Shown here one piece after another: positions 43,846-55,723 of a stretch of DNA of 64,000 nucleotides. Under the pieces are notes generated by a model. The model searched no databases and was not told where the DNA came from. It was given only the letters and a program-made list of their open reading frames with translations. Within the stretch, counting starts at the first letter, position 1. Each line of letters starts with the position of its first letter. This DNA comes from Kalaharituber pfeilii (Eukaryota > Ascomycota > Pezizomycetes > Pezizales > Pezizaceae): NCBI GenBank assembly GCA_015179045.1, contig WHUZ01000122.1:1-64000 (forward strand). The letters are read 5' to 3'. The translations under genes were made by a program, and so were the position numbers.

Positions 43846-46066
43846 CTGTAGATGACTGGCTTACTAACCACGACGTGCTTACTAACCACTGAAAATCGGC
43901 ATGGTTCCAGTTCACTTTTCGTACAATTATCTACATAAATACCACTCTATACCCATGCAAATACCTATGCTTCTTAATTTCCTACAACTATATCCACACT
44001 GCTTTTATTTTTCGGCCTCTTCGCTGTTTTTCTGCTTGGCTTACCGCTGGCTAACTCTGTGTTGGTGATAGGTGCGGATGCGGACCCAGGTTTCTCGGCA
44101 CCATCGATGCGAGGGGGTATTTTCAACACAACCACAAGAGAGCGAGGCTCAGAAGGCTTAGAAGATGAAGCTGGTAGCTATTAAAATTAGTAGAGATTTA
44201 TTAATTAAAGAGATGTGGAAAAATACTTCTGAGTTCCTAGTGGTTGTTTCACCTGAATCCGGCACATCAACCACTGGAGAATTATCTAAAGAAATACCTG
44301 CTAGCCGGAGCCGGAGGAGTTCTGCACCTGTGATTGCTCTTGCAGTGGTAATAACCTTTCGTCCCTTATTGTTTTTTTCCTTGGATCGCCTATCCAATGC
44401 TATCTCCAAGTCACGAGTACGTTCCTTGTCCAGAATACTATGAGTGAGAGACTGCTCAGCCGCAGAGCTGAGCTTTTGGATTAGAAGTGGTATTTCTGGT
44501 GCTGCTGGGTTTTCTTTATGAAGATGAAGAGCATAAAGAGTGGTTTGTCGGACTGCGCGAGAATTGGATGGGGTAGGAGGTATAGTCTTCCGGGGATTAG
44601 AAAGCATAAATTTTGGGCTATGGACTGTCACAGCTCTGAGTGGGTTACTCCTGTTTGTAGGCTGCGGAAGCTTGCTTAAGACTACTCGATAGTTGATTGG
44701 CCATATACCACTGCTGGCAAATGCTGACTTGATATTTTTGGGAGTATAAGTAAGTTGACGAGCTTCTCGAAGAATGCTATATAGTGTCAGCTATTGATTC
44801 TAATTTAAATCAACCTTGAGGCTAGTCCAACATACGGTAGAAAGTTTCTCTTGCTAATAGCTTCACGTCCAGTTCGCATAGCCTGTTCTACACCACGAGC
44901 GTAATAATGCTGAAGGGGTCCAAATAGTCCAACGTCTAATGGCTGCAAGAGATGTGTGGTATGAGGTGGGAGGCAAAATACAATAATATCATGCTGTATA
45001 CAATAATGCAGAAAGTTCCAACTAAAGTGAGAGTTGTGACCATCAACGATAAGAAGTCGATATTGACGTGGAAGTGTTCGGAAAGAGGTGTGCGGTTCAA
45101 AACATAACCGAAGATAGTCTGCACTCAGGATTTGATTCGTCCACCCTTTATCTGAATATGCGAAAACAGTATCTGAATCTTTTTCATTCAGATACTCATA
45201 CCATGCATCTTGATGTGATTTTCCCTTATAAATAATCATGGGTGGTAGTAAAAATCCATCTGCAGCAACTGTTTCTAGTAATGTAATAATCTCACGATTT
45301 CCGTCTTTCATCATAGGTGGACTTTTCCTCCCTCGCCTACAAATAACCTTCACTCGGGGTGACTTTCCCATCAATAAGCCCTTTTCATCCATATTATAGA
45401 TATATTGTGGTGAAAGTTGGTAATCATCAATGACTTTCTGTAGCTTTCGAAGGGCATCCTTAATAACCATAGGATAGGAGGATAAAATCCGTTGTTTTTT
45501 GACTTGGGAACTGAACTTAGTAGTCAATTCGGGATTTCGGTCTAGAAATCGTGAAATCCAATGTTTTCCCGGATTTTTGTCACATTCTCGAGCTCGAAGA
45601 ATTGTTCGTGCCATTTCGCGTACCATATCTACCCGAAGCGGTAATCCCTGATTATCTAACCGTATACACCACTCCTTAATTACTTTCTCCTCTGCTGGTG
45701 TTAATAGCTGTATATCCTCATTCGCTTGTCTTCGACTTTTTGCACCACCATTAATTCTTGCTCTTAATGTTGGATATGGTATCCCATAATTATCTGCAGC
45801 AGCTCTAATACTCTCTTCCTATCCTAGGCGGTAGGCTTGTATTGCTTTTGCAATACTACATTCTCGCTGATCATCTTTCTGACGTTGTTTGATTCTACCC
45901 ATGATTGACTGCTGGTGATAGTGAAGCCCGAGTTTTGCCAGAATTCTATATTATTCTTCATCTACGGTTTCTAATGCACTGGTTAACCCCTCTCATGATC
46001 TCTCAGAAAAAGCAATTTTTGGTTGGTTCGTTAGCATGTCTTGGTTCGTTAGTGCGTCACCTACAG
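43846..46066 (-). mobile_element. 2.2-kb pogo/Fot1-type transposon with TA duplications
   Basis: TA at 43844-43845 and 46067-46068. Left end CTGTAGATGACTGGCTTACT, right end (inverted) CTGTAGGTGACGCACTAACG; within 45 bp of each end the block GCTWACKAACCA appears twice. One minus-strand transposase gene fills the interior. This is the only copy in the window with both ends and a nearly complete transposase. Confidence 0.9.
44158..45902 (-). pseudogene. pogo/Fot1-type transposase with premature stops and a frameshift
   Basis: ATG at 45902. HTH-psq-like start (SIAKAIQAYRLG...SIRAAADNYGIPYPTLRAR), then a CENP-B-type HTH (EWCIRLDNQGLPLRVDMVRE to HWISRFLDRNPELT). The DDE_1-type catalytic core keeps its acidic residues: NMDEKG (about residue 169), IVDGHNSH (about 285) and LLQPLDVG (about 322). 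TAG at 45821-45819 breaks the frame near residue 28 (Gln expected). After the stop at 44805 the frame shifts, passes two more TAG codons near 44780-44800, and continues as YTPKNIKSAFASSGIWPIN and a Lys/Arg-rich tail ending at 44158. So the catalytic domain is complete but the gene is broken in at least four places. Confidence 0.85.
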
Positions 46067-46129
46067 TACTGTAAAAGCACAACGGCGGAACTTCACCCTT
46101 GCTGTCGCATCTGTTTGCCAGGCTCCTCA

Positions 46130-46134
46130 CACAT

Positions 46135-46169
<35 letters not shown>
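46130..46169 (+). repeat. (CA)n microsatellite followed by poly(A)
   Basis: cacatacacacacacacac then a 24-nt A-run. It may be the end of an unrecognised retroelement or a simple repeat. Confidence 0.7.
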
Positions 46170-46171
<2 letters not shown>

Positions 46172-49100
46172 GTGAAGTCCTATTAAGTTACCAGAGATCG
46201 GACCGGGATCAGACGGCGTCAAGTTAGTGATTCACATTCAGGACAATGCAACCCTCTTGATTTCACAGCTAACAAGACCTCCGAGTGTCTGCATCGGATT
46301 CCCGAGACTGCCGATCATACGTTGTTTACCCCGCGTTTTGGGCACATTGTGTTGGTCGAATTCTGTAACAATTGATGCGAGTGTTGATTGGTAAACTCTG
46401 ATTAATAGACTCCAAGTATAGTTCAATCAGCTATATAACGGAATAATTGAAAAGGTTTTCTTTAGTGGAGGGAATAAGACGTTCGTGATTTCTCACCAAG
46501 CGCGAGTCTTGCAGGTATGGACTTTGTTATTTGATGGGTGCTGAACAGTACTTTGAATAAAGGAGCTGTCAACGAGATGAAGGTGGAAAAAGTATGAAAA
46601 CCAGGCGGACAAAAGAAAAATCGCAAGAGAGGGAACACGAAATTCCACTGTCAATATTTTACGTTACAGATACTCCAACCAACACCTCTTGAGCACTTGA
46701 GCCTCTTTATGCACGTCTTAAAGGGTACCTAAGTGCATATCCAGGAATGAAAACTCAGTCAATGTTGTCATATAGAAATATGGTAGGTCCCTAATTATCA
46801 TCAGAGTGAAGGCATCTAATACCGCCGTGAATCTCATGAACTCCTGTCGTATGTGGCAAATGGTAGTTGGGTGCTCGGACTGCAACGGTCGGAAAGTCTA
46901 CAAAGGCTCCTAACATTCAATCTTACCTCAGTCTTTTGATGGAATTCTGTCGGGCCAGGAGAGAGAGAGAGTCTCATTTGCTGAGGTGCTTTTAAGCTGG
47001 TTAGCAAAGAAGGGGCAGCAAAGAAGGGGTATAGGATCAGGAAAGAGACCGCTTTGAGCCAATCCATTAACTCCGTTCCATAGCAAAGAATCGAATTGAC
47101 ATCCGCCTGCCTGGTTGAATAAGTGCGAGCGTAAGTTTGGTACTACTTCATATGTTTGCTCATGGACTGAAAATCCTGAGAAAGGATAACAAAGATGACA
47201 TTATCAACTTGATGACTTGATTTTTGGTGCTGAGCCTTGTTTTGAAGCGGAAGTTATATCAATTCCGAAAGGAATCATGGAAGGACTATATACCGGACTC
47301 AGATAACAGTCCGGAGTTCGAGACAAGACAGCTCCTCTCGAAACCCTGCCATTCCTAGTGACGGCAGAAAACTGAAACCACGGTCAAAGGCCATTCAGCA
47401 AATCACCTCTCCTCTGGGTTTCCAAAGAGGGGCCAACTATGATTTCCAGTACGCAGAGAGGTCCGTGCTGAATTATCTCGTTGCATAATGCCGCAGTATC
47501 CTGTACCACCCTTAGAGTGCACCCCATGCACCTTGCGATGCTAGGCCTATGAGAAGTATTGAAGTTTGAAGGAGTAGCAGCATCCATAGCGGTAGGATAT
47601 TAAAGAGGTGGTTGTGAGGCAGGCTCAGGTAATAGAAAGTCCGAGTCCGGTAACCGCGAAGATACTAAAGAGCCCAAAGAAATGGGAGGTTGAGATAGCT
47701 GAGAATTGCGTGATGCAAGATTTTCGAGGGCTTGACTACCGACTGTGCCGGACGGTTTGGTAGGACATTGTGCCCTCTAGTATCTTAAAGACCTGTCTTG
47801 AAGTTCGGTAATAGAGTTCTGCGCCGATGTTTTAGTAAGCAGGTCCAGACCTCTTGAAGTGTTCCGAACCACTTACGTTCAGTATCCCAGAGTAGCTATA
47901 CCAGGTTCGTCTGGTAAGAAGTGTCCAAAAACTCTACTATGCAACCAAGAGCCATCATGTTATGCTGGATATAGTCCAACCTGGTTGATGATAACGCGTG
48001 CGTTTGACAACAGGGGGTGTTTGCTTAGTCAAAGAAGCTGTTGCGGAACCCATGTCGGAGAGGATTGGGATAGATGTTATGAAACCGCAGAAGAAACTGC
48101 TGTTGAAAAGGGCCAACAGGCGTAGACGAAGCAAAATACCAGACAGATGGAAAAAATTCGGGCAAGAAAAGTGCAAACAAAAGCCCAGAAATAGATCAAA
48201 AGTTATGCTTTGGAGCAGAAGTACGCTTCCCTGAATGATTGTATTGTTGAAGCAAGAAATTTATGAAGAGTAGAATCAAATAGTCGCTCATAAGATTTGT
48301 CTAATTATTGTGGGCTATCTGGCATCCTTGCGTCAGCGGCGCGTATAAGAAAGCCTTAAAACAAACTTCGTATGCTATCGACGCTACGAATGCCGAAACA
48401 ACGAAGCGGAGGGATCGAAGTCGTTACAGAGCACCAATCTGGTGGGATGCAACAAACCATTCAGCAACGAGGAATTCAGGTATCTTGCCCTCTCTCCCAT
48501 GGATACCTGGAGGCAAACTCTTGCAATTCCTTTGAGGTCTTGCAAGATCACTTTTGGCATGATTTTCCGGTCGAATTCGTCCTTAGCAGGGCTGAAACTT
48601 AAAAGTCAAATAACTTGGAAAGCAGAATGTGTGGAGGTGGGATGACTGCCTATCCTCGTTATCGTGCGGTGTTGCATGATCCTACAGGCGCAAGCAACAA
48701 GCCAGAGGCCGAATTTGCATACGTGCCGTACATGCTCTGCGGTTCCTTTCCTGCTTTCCTCACCCACACGCACCCATACCCTTTCTGCCCCTCACCTGTT
48801 CTCCTGCCTCCATCTCCAGAACGGTCGGTGAGGGATGAAACCCAGGTTTAGCTAATCCGAGCTTCTCGTTGTTTCTCAACTTGACCTTTGGGAGGCAGGA
48901 AATTGGAAAGGAAGAAAAATTCCTTTTTTGGAGGCAACATACGGCATTTTATCCTCCACTTTTTCAAAGATTTTTTCAGCGTAGAATTATTACCATTAGC
49001 TTTCTTTTTTTCCCCTCCGTTTGTTTGTCGCCTTTGGGGTCTTCTTTTTTGACTGGGTGTAGGTCTGGATCCGGAGATTCAAGACTGCAGGAGTAGGAAC

Positions 49101-52100
49101 GAAACGGGGATAAGATAAACCTAGTGCCTGCCGTGAGTCTGGGAATAATTCGTCTTTTTCCCTATCACTTCAACTTGTCTTCTCGTTCTCTTGGTAGAAA
49201 AACTCCAGAGCACTCCTCCGTCTAAAGCCAATTAAGTCTTTCCCAATCAGGCAAACCCCTAATCAGGAAACATCAGTTATCACCCCCCCACGACTACCAC
49301 CGAGCTCCCCGCAGAGTAAATCCCATTATCTCGAATATAAAAAATAAAATATTCACCCACGTTTCACATACCTCCGTCATAAACAACACCAAAATTCTTT
49401 ACTCTCAGACCCTTGTGCTTCCTTCTCATGACCATATGACCCACAAGATTAAAAGGGGGTAATACCGTAAGGTCTGGATAGTAGGTATAAAGCAGTTAAC
49501 GTATTGTGTGATTTAGAATGGGATGCGGGGAACTAACTTTAAGGATTAGCAATTCTCAACCTCCCCCAGTCATCTAAAATCTGGGATGTAAAGTCTGGAT
49601 TTTTGGGGATAAGGATGGAGTAGGAAGGACCATTGATGAAGCGGTCGAAGATGTGCAGTAAAGGAATCATGCATGGCGCAATAGGTAGGAAGGAAGTAAC
49701 CATAGGGGCCGATACTTGACATGTCCGCGCTTTAAGCTTGGTAATTTGAAAATGTCGGGTAGGATGTTGGGAGGTCCAATCGTTGGACAAAAAATTGGGG
49801 GATAAATATGACAAGGGAAAAAAAGGGTCTGTCCGAAAGAGACTCAATAATATTCGTGGTGCCCAAGCAATAGCATCCACCCTATACCGCATAGCAACAA
49901 ATGTTTCCGGCTTCTGTTTAATATCTATTCGCGGAAGTGCTTCGCAGGAGAGCCCTCGTGTCTACCAGTTCAAGTATCTGAAAAACACCATGTGAGTTGA
50001 ATTTATGCCTGTTGAAATATCATGGACATGCAAAGCCCCAGTTCCTCCTAACACATACTACATTCCCCGGGAATCCTCATCCCCTGCTCATTCAAGTATC
50101 AGGGGTGTCGTGGGCAAAAATTAATCACCAGATTAATCACCCATTGGGCGCAGACAAGCGCTGAAAGATAGTATAGCACCTCAGAGCCAAGGCCCGCAGG
50201 TATGTTTAAATTCAGAATCCCGGGTATCAACTTGCCATATGGTTAGCAAACGAAGACTCGGAAGAGTTGTTGTTTTCGTCTTTTGTTTATGTGGGAATTC
50301 AAACAACTCAGAAGGCTTGTGAATCATCTATCCGGATTCCTCTGCGGAAATAAATGCCGTGAAAACTTACCTTGACATCCGAAAACTGCGCTGCAAGCAC
50401 CACTTTCTATACGGAGTTTATGTCAAGTTATTATCCATTTCGCATGCATAGTAATTCGGTATACTGTTATAGGTAAGGACTAACCATCCACTTATCTATT
50501 GCACCAAAAGGTAGCATTACCACTAATCGGCGGCTGTACAGTCGGTATATATAGGTGTATCCGGCGGGCTCGTACACTGTGCATGCAATGTCCACGTATA
50601 ACGATCTCGAAAGCGATAGCCTGTCCCCGGGCGTTCAATTAGCATGTGTTTGCCCCTCATATACCATTTCCGACATGACCAACGAGATACTCATATCACC
50701 TACCATGACATGATGAATGGGCAGGTTTTCCTGACACGGTTAATTAGACGAGGGTTTCCCGAGGGTCTATATTTCATTGTTTCCGCGCCGAATCGTTCTG
50801 GGTAAAGCAAAATTAAACAATTTCCCCTAAACAATATTAACTAGTCCCCATGACTTACTCCTTTATTCATCGCTGTATCCCCACAAACATTCAACAAACA
50901 TACATTCCTTACCCTCCAAAGCCTTGATGTCTTTGTCGTACATCTATTCCACTCCTCTTCTCACCTTTTCTTCCTCCTGTTCTTTCCCTAACATTTTGAT
51001 CTTTCAAATTTATGCTTTGATCCATCTGATCCAGTGTTTGGTCGATATGGTGTGCCACTGGTGCTTGCCTCTATTCGAATTTCGGGTAGAGTATTAGTTT
51101 TTTCAACGTGGAACTGGGCAGCAGAAGAGCTTCTTCCATCTGGATCAATAAATTAAGCAATCGTTGTTGACCTTGACGAGGAACCGGTAACCCGTTTCGT
51201 TACGGCAGAAATGCTTCGCGCAATTTGTCAAGTTCGTGAGGAGCTGCCCTAGCAGGAATTCGTATAGTGAATTTCGTGCTTTCTGTAACCAATCAATGGC
51301 ATAACAGTGCTCTTTAATTCTTTAGGGAGCTTCATAATTTATTTCTCCTTGCAACAAATGATCATCATGAAGACTCCATATAAACTTCCAATTTCGGAAT
51401 CCACCACTGATATGATTGCCGTATGCAATTAGGTCAAGCATTTTCAACGATAGGGTACTGTAGCGGTGACTCTTCAAATGTATATTGCTTCAGAGTATGT
51501 AGTGCCTCCCAGAGCTCGTCCACATGACATCCTTCTCCTTCTATTTCGTCTTCTTCCTGTTCTCTATCTGCCTTCTCTTTCCTCTTTAACATGGTATCCC
51601 ATTTCTCGTGGTCCACCTTGCATTCTTTTCCTATATCATTATTCATATCTGTCAAGGATTTTTCACCATTGCTTCTTTGTGTTTATTTCCCGCTTCAATG
51701 GCCTCTTGCTTTCACAACCTGTTGGTGAAAAGCTCCAGTGAGAGATTGAGCGATGTATCAGTCTGATTCAGGGTGAGAACGTAGCATCTGCATGTCTCCC
51801 TATGTCGGCCAAAATAACCAGACGTGAAACATACAAGCTCTGCAAGGTTTGATGTCGTATTTCCAGGTTCATCGCAACGGAGAACTTTGGAGATGGAGGG
51901 CGATGCTTCACAGTCACGGTCCCAGGTTCCATAAGCCGTTGAGGGCTAGGGAAACGGTTTCCCATTTCCCATTGCTTAGAGGTTTCAGCGTGCGGGTCAA
52001 TCGAGTCTCACCCGTCAATGTCTCATGCAGCGTGGGGAACCTGGACCATTGTTCGTGTTAACAAGCCGAGTGAAGTGAACAATAAAGCCATCGTTGGTTT

Positions 52101-52634
52101 ACATACCTCAAGACGAAGCTTCATATCAGCTTAGATGGAAGGGCCTTACCAACTAGACGTGACTGCGGACTGAGAAAAGCGGAGCCCTGTGTAGGAGCGA
52201 AGACTGCAGCGAGGAGAGAGCGGATCTCGAGGTATCGGGGGTGCGGTGGGATAGAGAGCCCAAAGATGACGAGCGGGGATGGGGAGGTGGTTTCCTTGAG
52301 TGCTGGAAGGACTTGGAGAGGAAGGCGCGAGGCAAGACGGAGTGCTAAGTAGGCCCAACCAGACAAAGGTCGACGGGATTCGAATCCGGCCGAGAGAGGA
52401 CGGGGCGTCGTGTTTGTCGAGCGCGCAGATTCCTAACCTGACCCGGGAACCACACACCGGGTGGTCCTGCTCGAGATAGTTCATTGCTTACTAACTAGCC
52501 TACGAATGTGTCACGTGCCCAGGACTAGCAGCCGCCTGTGGACGGGGCTACCACGCACCCACTGCTACCACGAGCCCACCTCCTCAAAACCATAAACTAA
52601 AAGGGCAACGATAGAAATATAAACAAAAACAAAG

Positions 52635-52637
<3 letters not shown>
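46170..52637. other. Longest near-featureless stretch
   Basis: No frame above 120 aa and none with a motif I recognise. Minor points: short GA-rich tracts near 46960, and a minus frame 51655-51434 that is Glu/Lys-rich. I find no LINE tails here, unlike most of the window, so this could be real intergenic DNA with short unannotated transcripts. Confidence 0.4.

Positions 52638-52665
<28 letters not shown>
52638..52665 (-). terminator. T-run, likely former RNA polymerase III terminator of U6
   Basis: A 27-nt A-run on the plus strand is a T-run on the minus strand. With the TIR element (52670-53517) removed, the minus strand reads U6 end GGGAGGTA then CATTTTTT, so the T-run lies where U6 termination is expected. 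Alternatively it is an old poly(A) tract. Confidence 0.55.
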
Positions 52666-52669
52666 TGTA

Positions 52670-53517
52670 CTGTAATTCACCACAACCCGGCGTGCACCAC
52701 GTCCCGACACACGTTTTACACCAAAACTGACCGCGCGCGACAACATATATCTCAACCACCAGAATAGAATTCTGTATGCAACTTGTAGAGCAGTTAAATT
52801 AAGGACTATTCTTCATATTCCACACCTTAGCTTCTTCAGATATGTTGCTTTGAAGGGATCTATGATTCATGAAATTCTTACCATAAATTATCATAGGCTT
52901 GGCATATATTTTTCGCTGTGATATCACTTGTATTGAATTCCACTGAAGTAAATTTGATAAAAGCAGTAGGACAATTGAATATCAATATTTTATCTTATTC
53001 AAAGATGTGAGAAGCACACCAAGAAAACTCAAGAAGTGGTGGAGTTATTCACAAAATTCATTTTTCTCATAGAAACTGTACGCAATAATTGTATAGGAAA
53101 ACTACCTGAAAAGGCAATTTGATGCATAAATTAGGCATTAAACAACATTAAGCCAATTGAAGCACTAATTGACAAGAGACCTATTGGGGAGACTCTCTAA
53201 CTGCAATTCTATAGACATTATGATGAGCGTTGAAGGGAAGTTGTGCATTCTATCCTCCAGTTCACTTTGTATAGGAATTCCATATAAATGCATGCCAAGA
53301 CATCAATGAAAAACTCATGGTGCCATTAATCAACCACAATGTCTTTTTAGTGCAAATAGAGGGATTTAAGGTGAAGAATAACCCTTTATTTATTTCTCCT
53401 GAAGAGCATATACAAATTTCTGTTCTGGTAGTTGAGATATATGTTGTCGTGCCCAGTCAGTTTTGGTGTAAAACATGCGTCGGGACATGGTGCACGTCGG
53501 GTTGTGGTGAAAGACAC
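52670..53517. mobile_element. 848-bp non-autonomous TIR element B, related to element A
   Basis: TA at 52668-52669 and 53518-53519. Left end CTGTAATTCACCACAACCCG, right end inverted GTGTCTTTCACCACAACCCG; the arms continue for roughly 110 bp (cacgtcccgac, ttttacaccaaaactgac, gacaacatatatctcaac) at about 85-90% identity. The first 14 bases resemble element A, and size and TA target agree. No transposase. It inserted into the 3' end of the U6 gene. Confidence 0.9.
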
Positions 53518-53664
53518 TACCTCCCTCTGTGAAGCGTGTCATCCTTAGTGCAGGGCCATGCTAATCTTCTCAGTATCGTTTCTGTGCGTTAGCTAGTGTC
53601 TCTTGAGCTAGGAATTTTAGAGATGGAAACCTACAAAATTGACCAAGTGTCCCGAAGGACATCA
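53518..53664 (-). ncRNA. U6 spliceosomal snRNA gene with an mRNA-type intron, 3' end split
   Basis: Minus-strand exon 1 (53664-53636) holds the 5' stem-loop TGTCC-TTCG-GGACA and CACTTGGTCAATTTT, very like yeast U6 (GGACAUUUGGUCAAUUUG). An intron of 53 bp follows (53635-53583): GTAGGT donor, GCTAAC branch site, CACAG acceptor. Exon 2 (53582-53518) has AAACGATAC, GAGAAGATTAGCATGGCC, CTGCACTAAGGATGACACGC and the 3' tail. Joined length is about 95-100 nt, normal for U6. Two oddities: the catalytic ACAGAGA box reads ACTGAGA, and element B interrupts the gene at TA just before the T-run. U6 acts in the spliceosome core, pairing with U4 and U2. This copy may be a pseudogene or a variant. Confidence 0.85.
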
Positions 53665-53680
53665 AGTTATCCTAGAACAA

Positions 53681-53690
53681 ATATATAAAG
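53681..53690 (-). promoter_or_regulatory. TATA box upstream of U6
   Basis: Minus strand TTTATATATT lies about 20-25 bp before the predicted U6 5' end, the usual place for the TATA element of RNA polymerase III-transcribed U6 genes. Confidence 0.6.
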
Positions 53691-53950
53691 TGTTTATAGT
53701 CAGCGAATCAAATAATACCAATTCCAGTTGCAGGTAAACGAGGGTTTTGTTTTCCGTCAAATTTCTTGCTCTATTTTTTTTCTTTCCTTTTGTGTACGCG
53801 TGTATATATATATCTAGTATCATATAGATATATTGAACTTTTGCATATTATAAATGTCTTGATACAAACTACTCATCTACATCAAGATCAAGTACGGACA
53901 ACACACAGAGTCTGAAAAACTTTGAAGAAGCCAGGCAAAAAAAAAAAAGG
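53691..53950. other. Upstream flank of U6, AT microsatellite
   Basis: Contains tatatatatatctagtatc near 53804-53822 and the T-runs (minus) that can terminate the tRNA at 53958. Confidence 0.4.
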
Positions 53951-53957
53951 AAAACTT

Positions 53958-54067
53958 GGCTCGGCTGGGACTTGAACCCAGACTTCCCACCTCATGCCCC
54001 AGCCCTGCTTTCACTTCGCAGGATGTAGCCTTATCTAGTAGGTGTCATACCATTAGACCACCAAACC
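53958..54067 (-). tRNA. Intron-containing tRNA, isotype unsure
   Basis: From 54067 on the minus strand: acceptor GGTTTGG pairs with CCGAGCC (two G-T), D-arm GTC-TAATGGTAT-GAC, T-arm CTGGG-TTCAAGT-CCCAG. Between them the anticodon arm CCTAC...GTGGG is opened by an insert, so an intron of about 35-40 nt is needed. The anticodon is not clear: the canonical frame gives GAT without the usual T33, a one-base shift gives AGA with T33. T-runs follow at once on the minus strand. A true but unusual tRNA gene or a tRNA-derived pseudogene. Confidence 0.65.
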
Positions 54068-54656
54068 CCTTTGACTGTTGGCATACACGGATGCAGAACG
54101 CCTAACTGCTGCTTTACTCCGCCACCACCTCCGCCACGGTAGAACGACAGCGTTTCAGGGCATAGCCTTGAGGATAAAGTTAGACAACATCCGGAATTCC
54201 TAGGTGCCTGCAAACAGGGAGCTGGGAAAGATGATTGGAATTCGTTAACTGAGAAGGAAGGAGGTACAGTACTACTGAGAGAGAGGAAGAAGAGTAGTCA
54301 GTTGTATTCATGGATAGGTGGACAGTCAAAAACTGTCGAGAGGAAATAACTCTGCAACCAGATTCGCATACCATACTGTGGCAATTGGGTTATTGGGACG
54401 TTCCTGATGACACCAAACGGGGACCTACCCCCTTTCGCCTGCAGTTTCTAAAAGTGATAGTCTAATTAAACTTGAATTCACGCTATGACCTGGTATAACC
54501 CTATTCACAGAACATCCGCGTCGAAAGTAATTAAACATACCTTTGATGAGCGGACGGAATGCTGAGATTATGCGTGGCTTTCTCATCAACGTTGCAAGCA
54601 GCATATTTGTTACTTGAATGCCACTCTATCTCGCGCCCTAAGTAAGTCTAATATTG
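54068..54656. other. No gene seen
   Basis: Short frames only, no motif. Confidence 0.35.
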
Positions 54657-54706
54657 TTTTTTTTATATCATTACTCGCGTGCTGCCCTGTGGGCTATGGT
54701 GAGGTC
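54657..54706 (-). mobile_element. LINE family-1 tail, minus orientation
   Basis: Eight-nt T-run, then atatcattactcgcgtgctg and ccctgtgggctatggtgagg. Lies 24 bp from a family-2 LINE end. Confidence 0.75.
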
Positions 54707-54730
54707 CGCAAATAATAGCCTGGGCATGAT

Positions 54731-55485
54731 TTTTTTTTTTTTTAAATCACATAACCCCGCTTGTAGCACGTGGCCATGGCAGGGTCCCTGGGCAAGCCCT
54801 CGAAGCCCGGAGACAGGCTTAACAAACCCCCCTCTCCCCCCTCCCCTCTTCTCCACACTTTCGCACCCCGGCAAGCAAACTTCCCCGACGGCAAACCGCA
54901 CGGCGCCCTAGAACCTGATCCCGGAGAAGAACCTTTCCAACTCATCCCACTCCTCCCCATTCTCTGCTGTCCTTTTCCAGTTCTTCCCCATATCCCCCCA
55001 TTCTCTAAAGCCTTCTGGGCGAAACCTCTGCTGACTGCACTGGAAGGCTAGGTGCGCCCCCGTCTGGGCCTCCCCGCAGCTGCACTTGTCCGATTCCGCC
55101 ACTCCCATCCTCTTCAACCACACCCCGCACCTTCCTCTCTCCAGGCGCATGGCAGTGAAGTTGGACACCGCTGTCCTATTCCACTCCATAACCTTCCCCT
55201 TTCCAAAGCCCTCCACTTCTCTCCTCTCCTTCCTCCACGCTTTCACCCTCTGGCGCACTCCACTTCCAGTGGCCACCTCCTTACCCTGCATCCCCGTCCC
55301 CTTCTTTGCCCACTCATCCGCCTTCTCGTTGCCTGCGATTCCGATATGAGCTTTTACCCACAACAGTTTCGCATCCCCCCCCTTCTTCTTTCTCCTCGCC
55401 ACTGCATTCACCACCCTTCTCACATCCTCCGTCTTTCCCTTTCCCTCCCTGCCTGCCTTCTGAATCGCCATGACAGCAGCTTACT
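54731..55485 (-). mobile_element. 5'-truncated LINE family-2 copy
   Basis: Minus orientation: 14-nt T-run, family-2 tail (aaatcacataaccccgcttg, tagcacgtggccatggcagg), about 100 bp of 3' UTR, then the ORF2 C-terminus. The 5' truncation point is near 55485. No clear target duplication. Defines the second LINE family of the window. Confidence 0.85.
54908..55471 (-). CDS. LINE family-2 ORF2 C-terminal fragment (end of RNase H, zinc finger)
   Basis: 187 residues. KLLWVKAHIGIAGNEKADEW is the final RNase H block with its last Asp. KCSCGEAQTGAHLAFQC is the C-terminal Cys/His cluster. The earlier RNase H residues, RT and endonuclease are lost to truncation. The last 50 residues (GAHLAFQCSQQRFRPEGFRE... 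to FFSGIRF) are nearly identical to the copy at 62.1 kb. Confidence 0.85.
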   Translation of the reverse strand: MAIQKAGREGKGKTEDVRRVVNAVARRKKKGGDAKLLWVKAHIGIAGNEKADEWAKKGTGMQGKEVATGSGVRQRVKAWRKERREVEGFGKGKVMEWNRTAVSNFTAMRLERGRCGVWLKRMGVAESDKCSCGEAQTGAHLAFQCSQQRFRPEGFREWGDMGKNWKRTAENGEEWDELERFFSGIRF

Positions 55486-55723
55486 GCATCTAGATAGTAT
55501 GCAAGAATTTGTGGGGGGTTCAGGCATAGGTGGTAGTGAATTATCAGAGAACAGGCTGCCGAATGCAGAGAGTAATAGAGATTGGGAGCAATGGGATAGA
55601 GAGGTTGAGAATAGTAAAAGTGGTAGTGATAAGGAATGATAAATATAATTAGCAGCTATATATAGGAATAAAGTAGCTAATATATAGTAGTAGCTTTAGG
55701 AGCTATCAGCAAAATTCAGTAGA
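55486..55723. other. No gene seen
   Basis: A short acidic plus frame (SGIGGSELSENRLPNAESN) ends at 55639; probably a fragment. Confidence 0.3.

Noticed and set aside
52360..52470. tRNA-like box B (GGATTCGAATCC) on the minus strand
   Set aside because: The T-stem does not pair around a 7-nt loop, and no acceptor or anticodon stem could be built.
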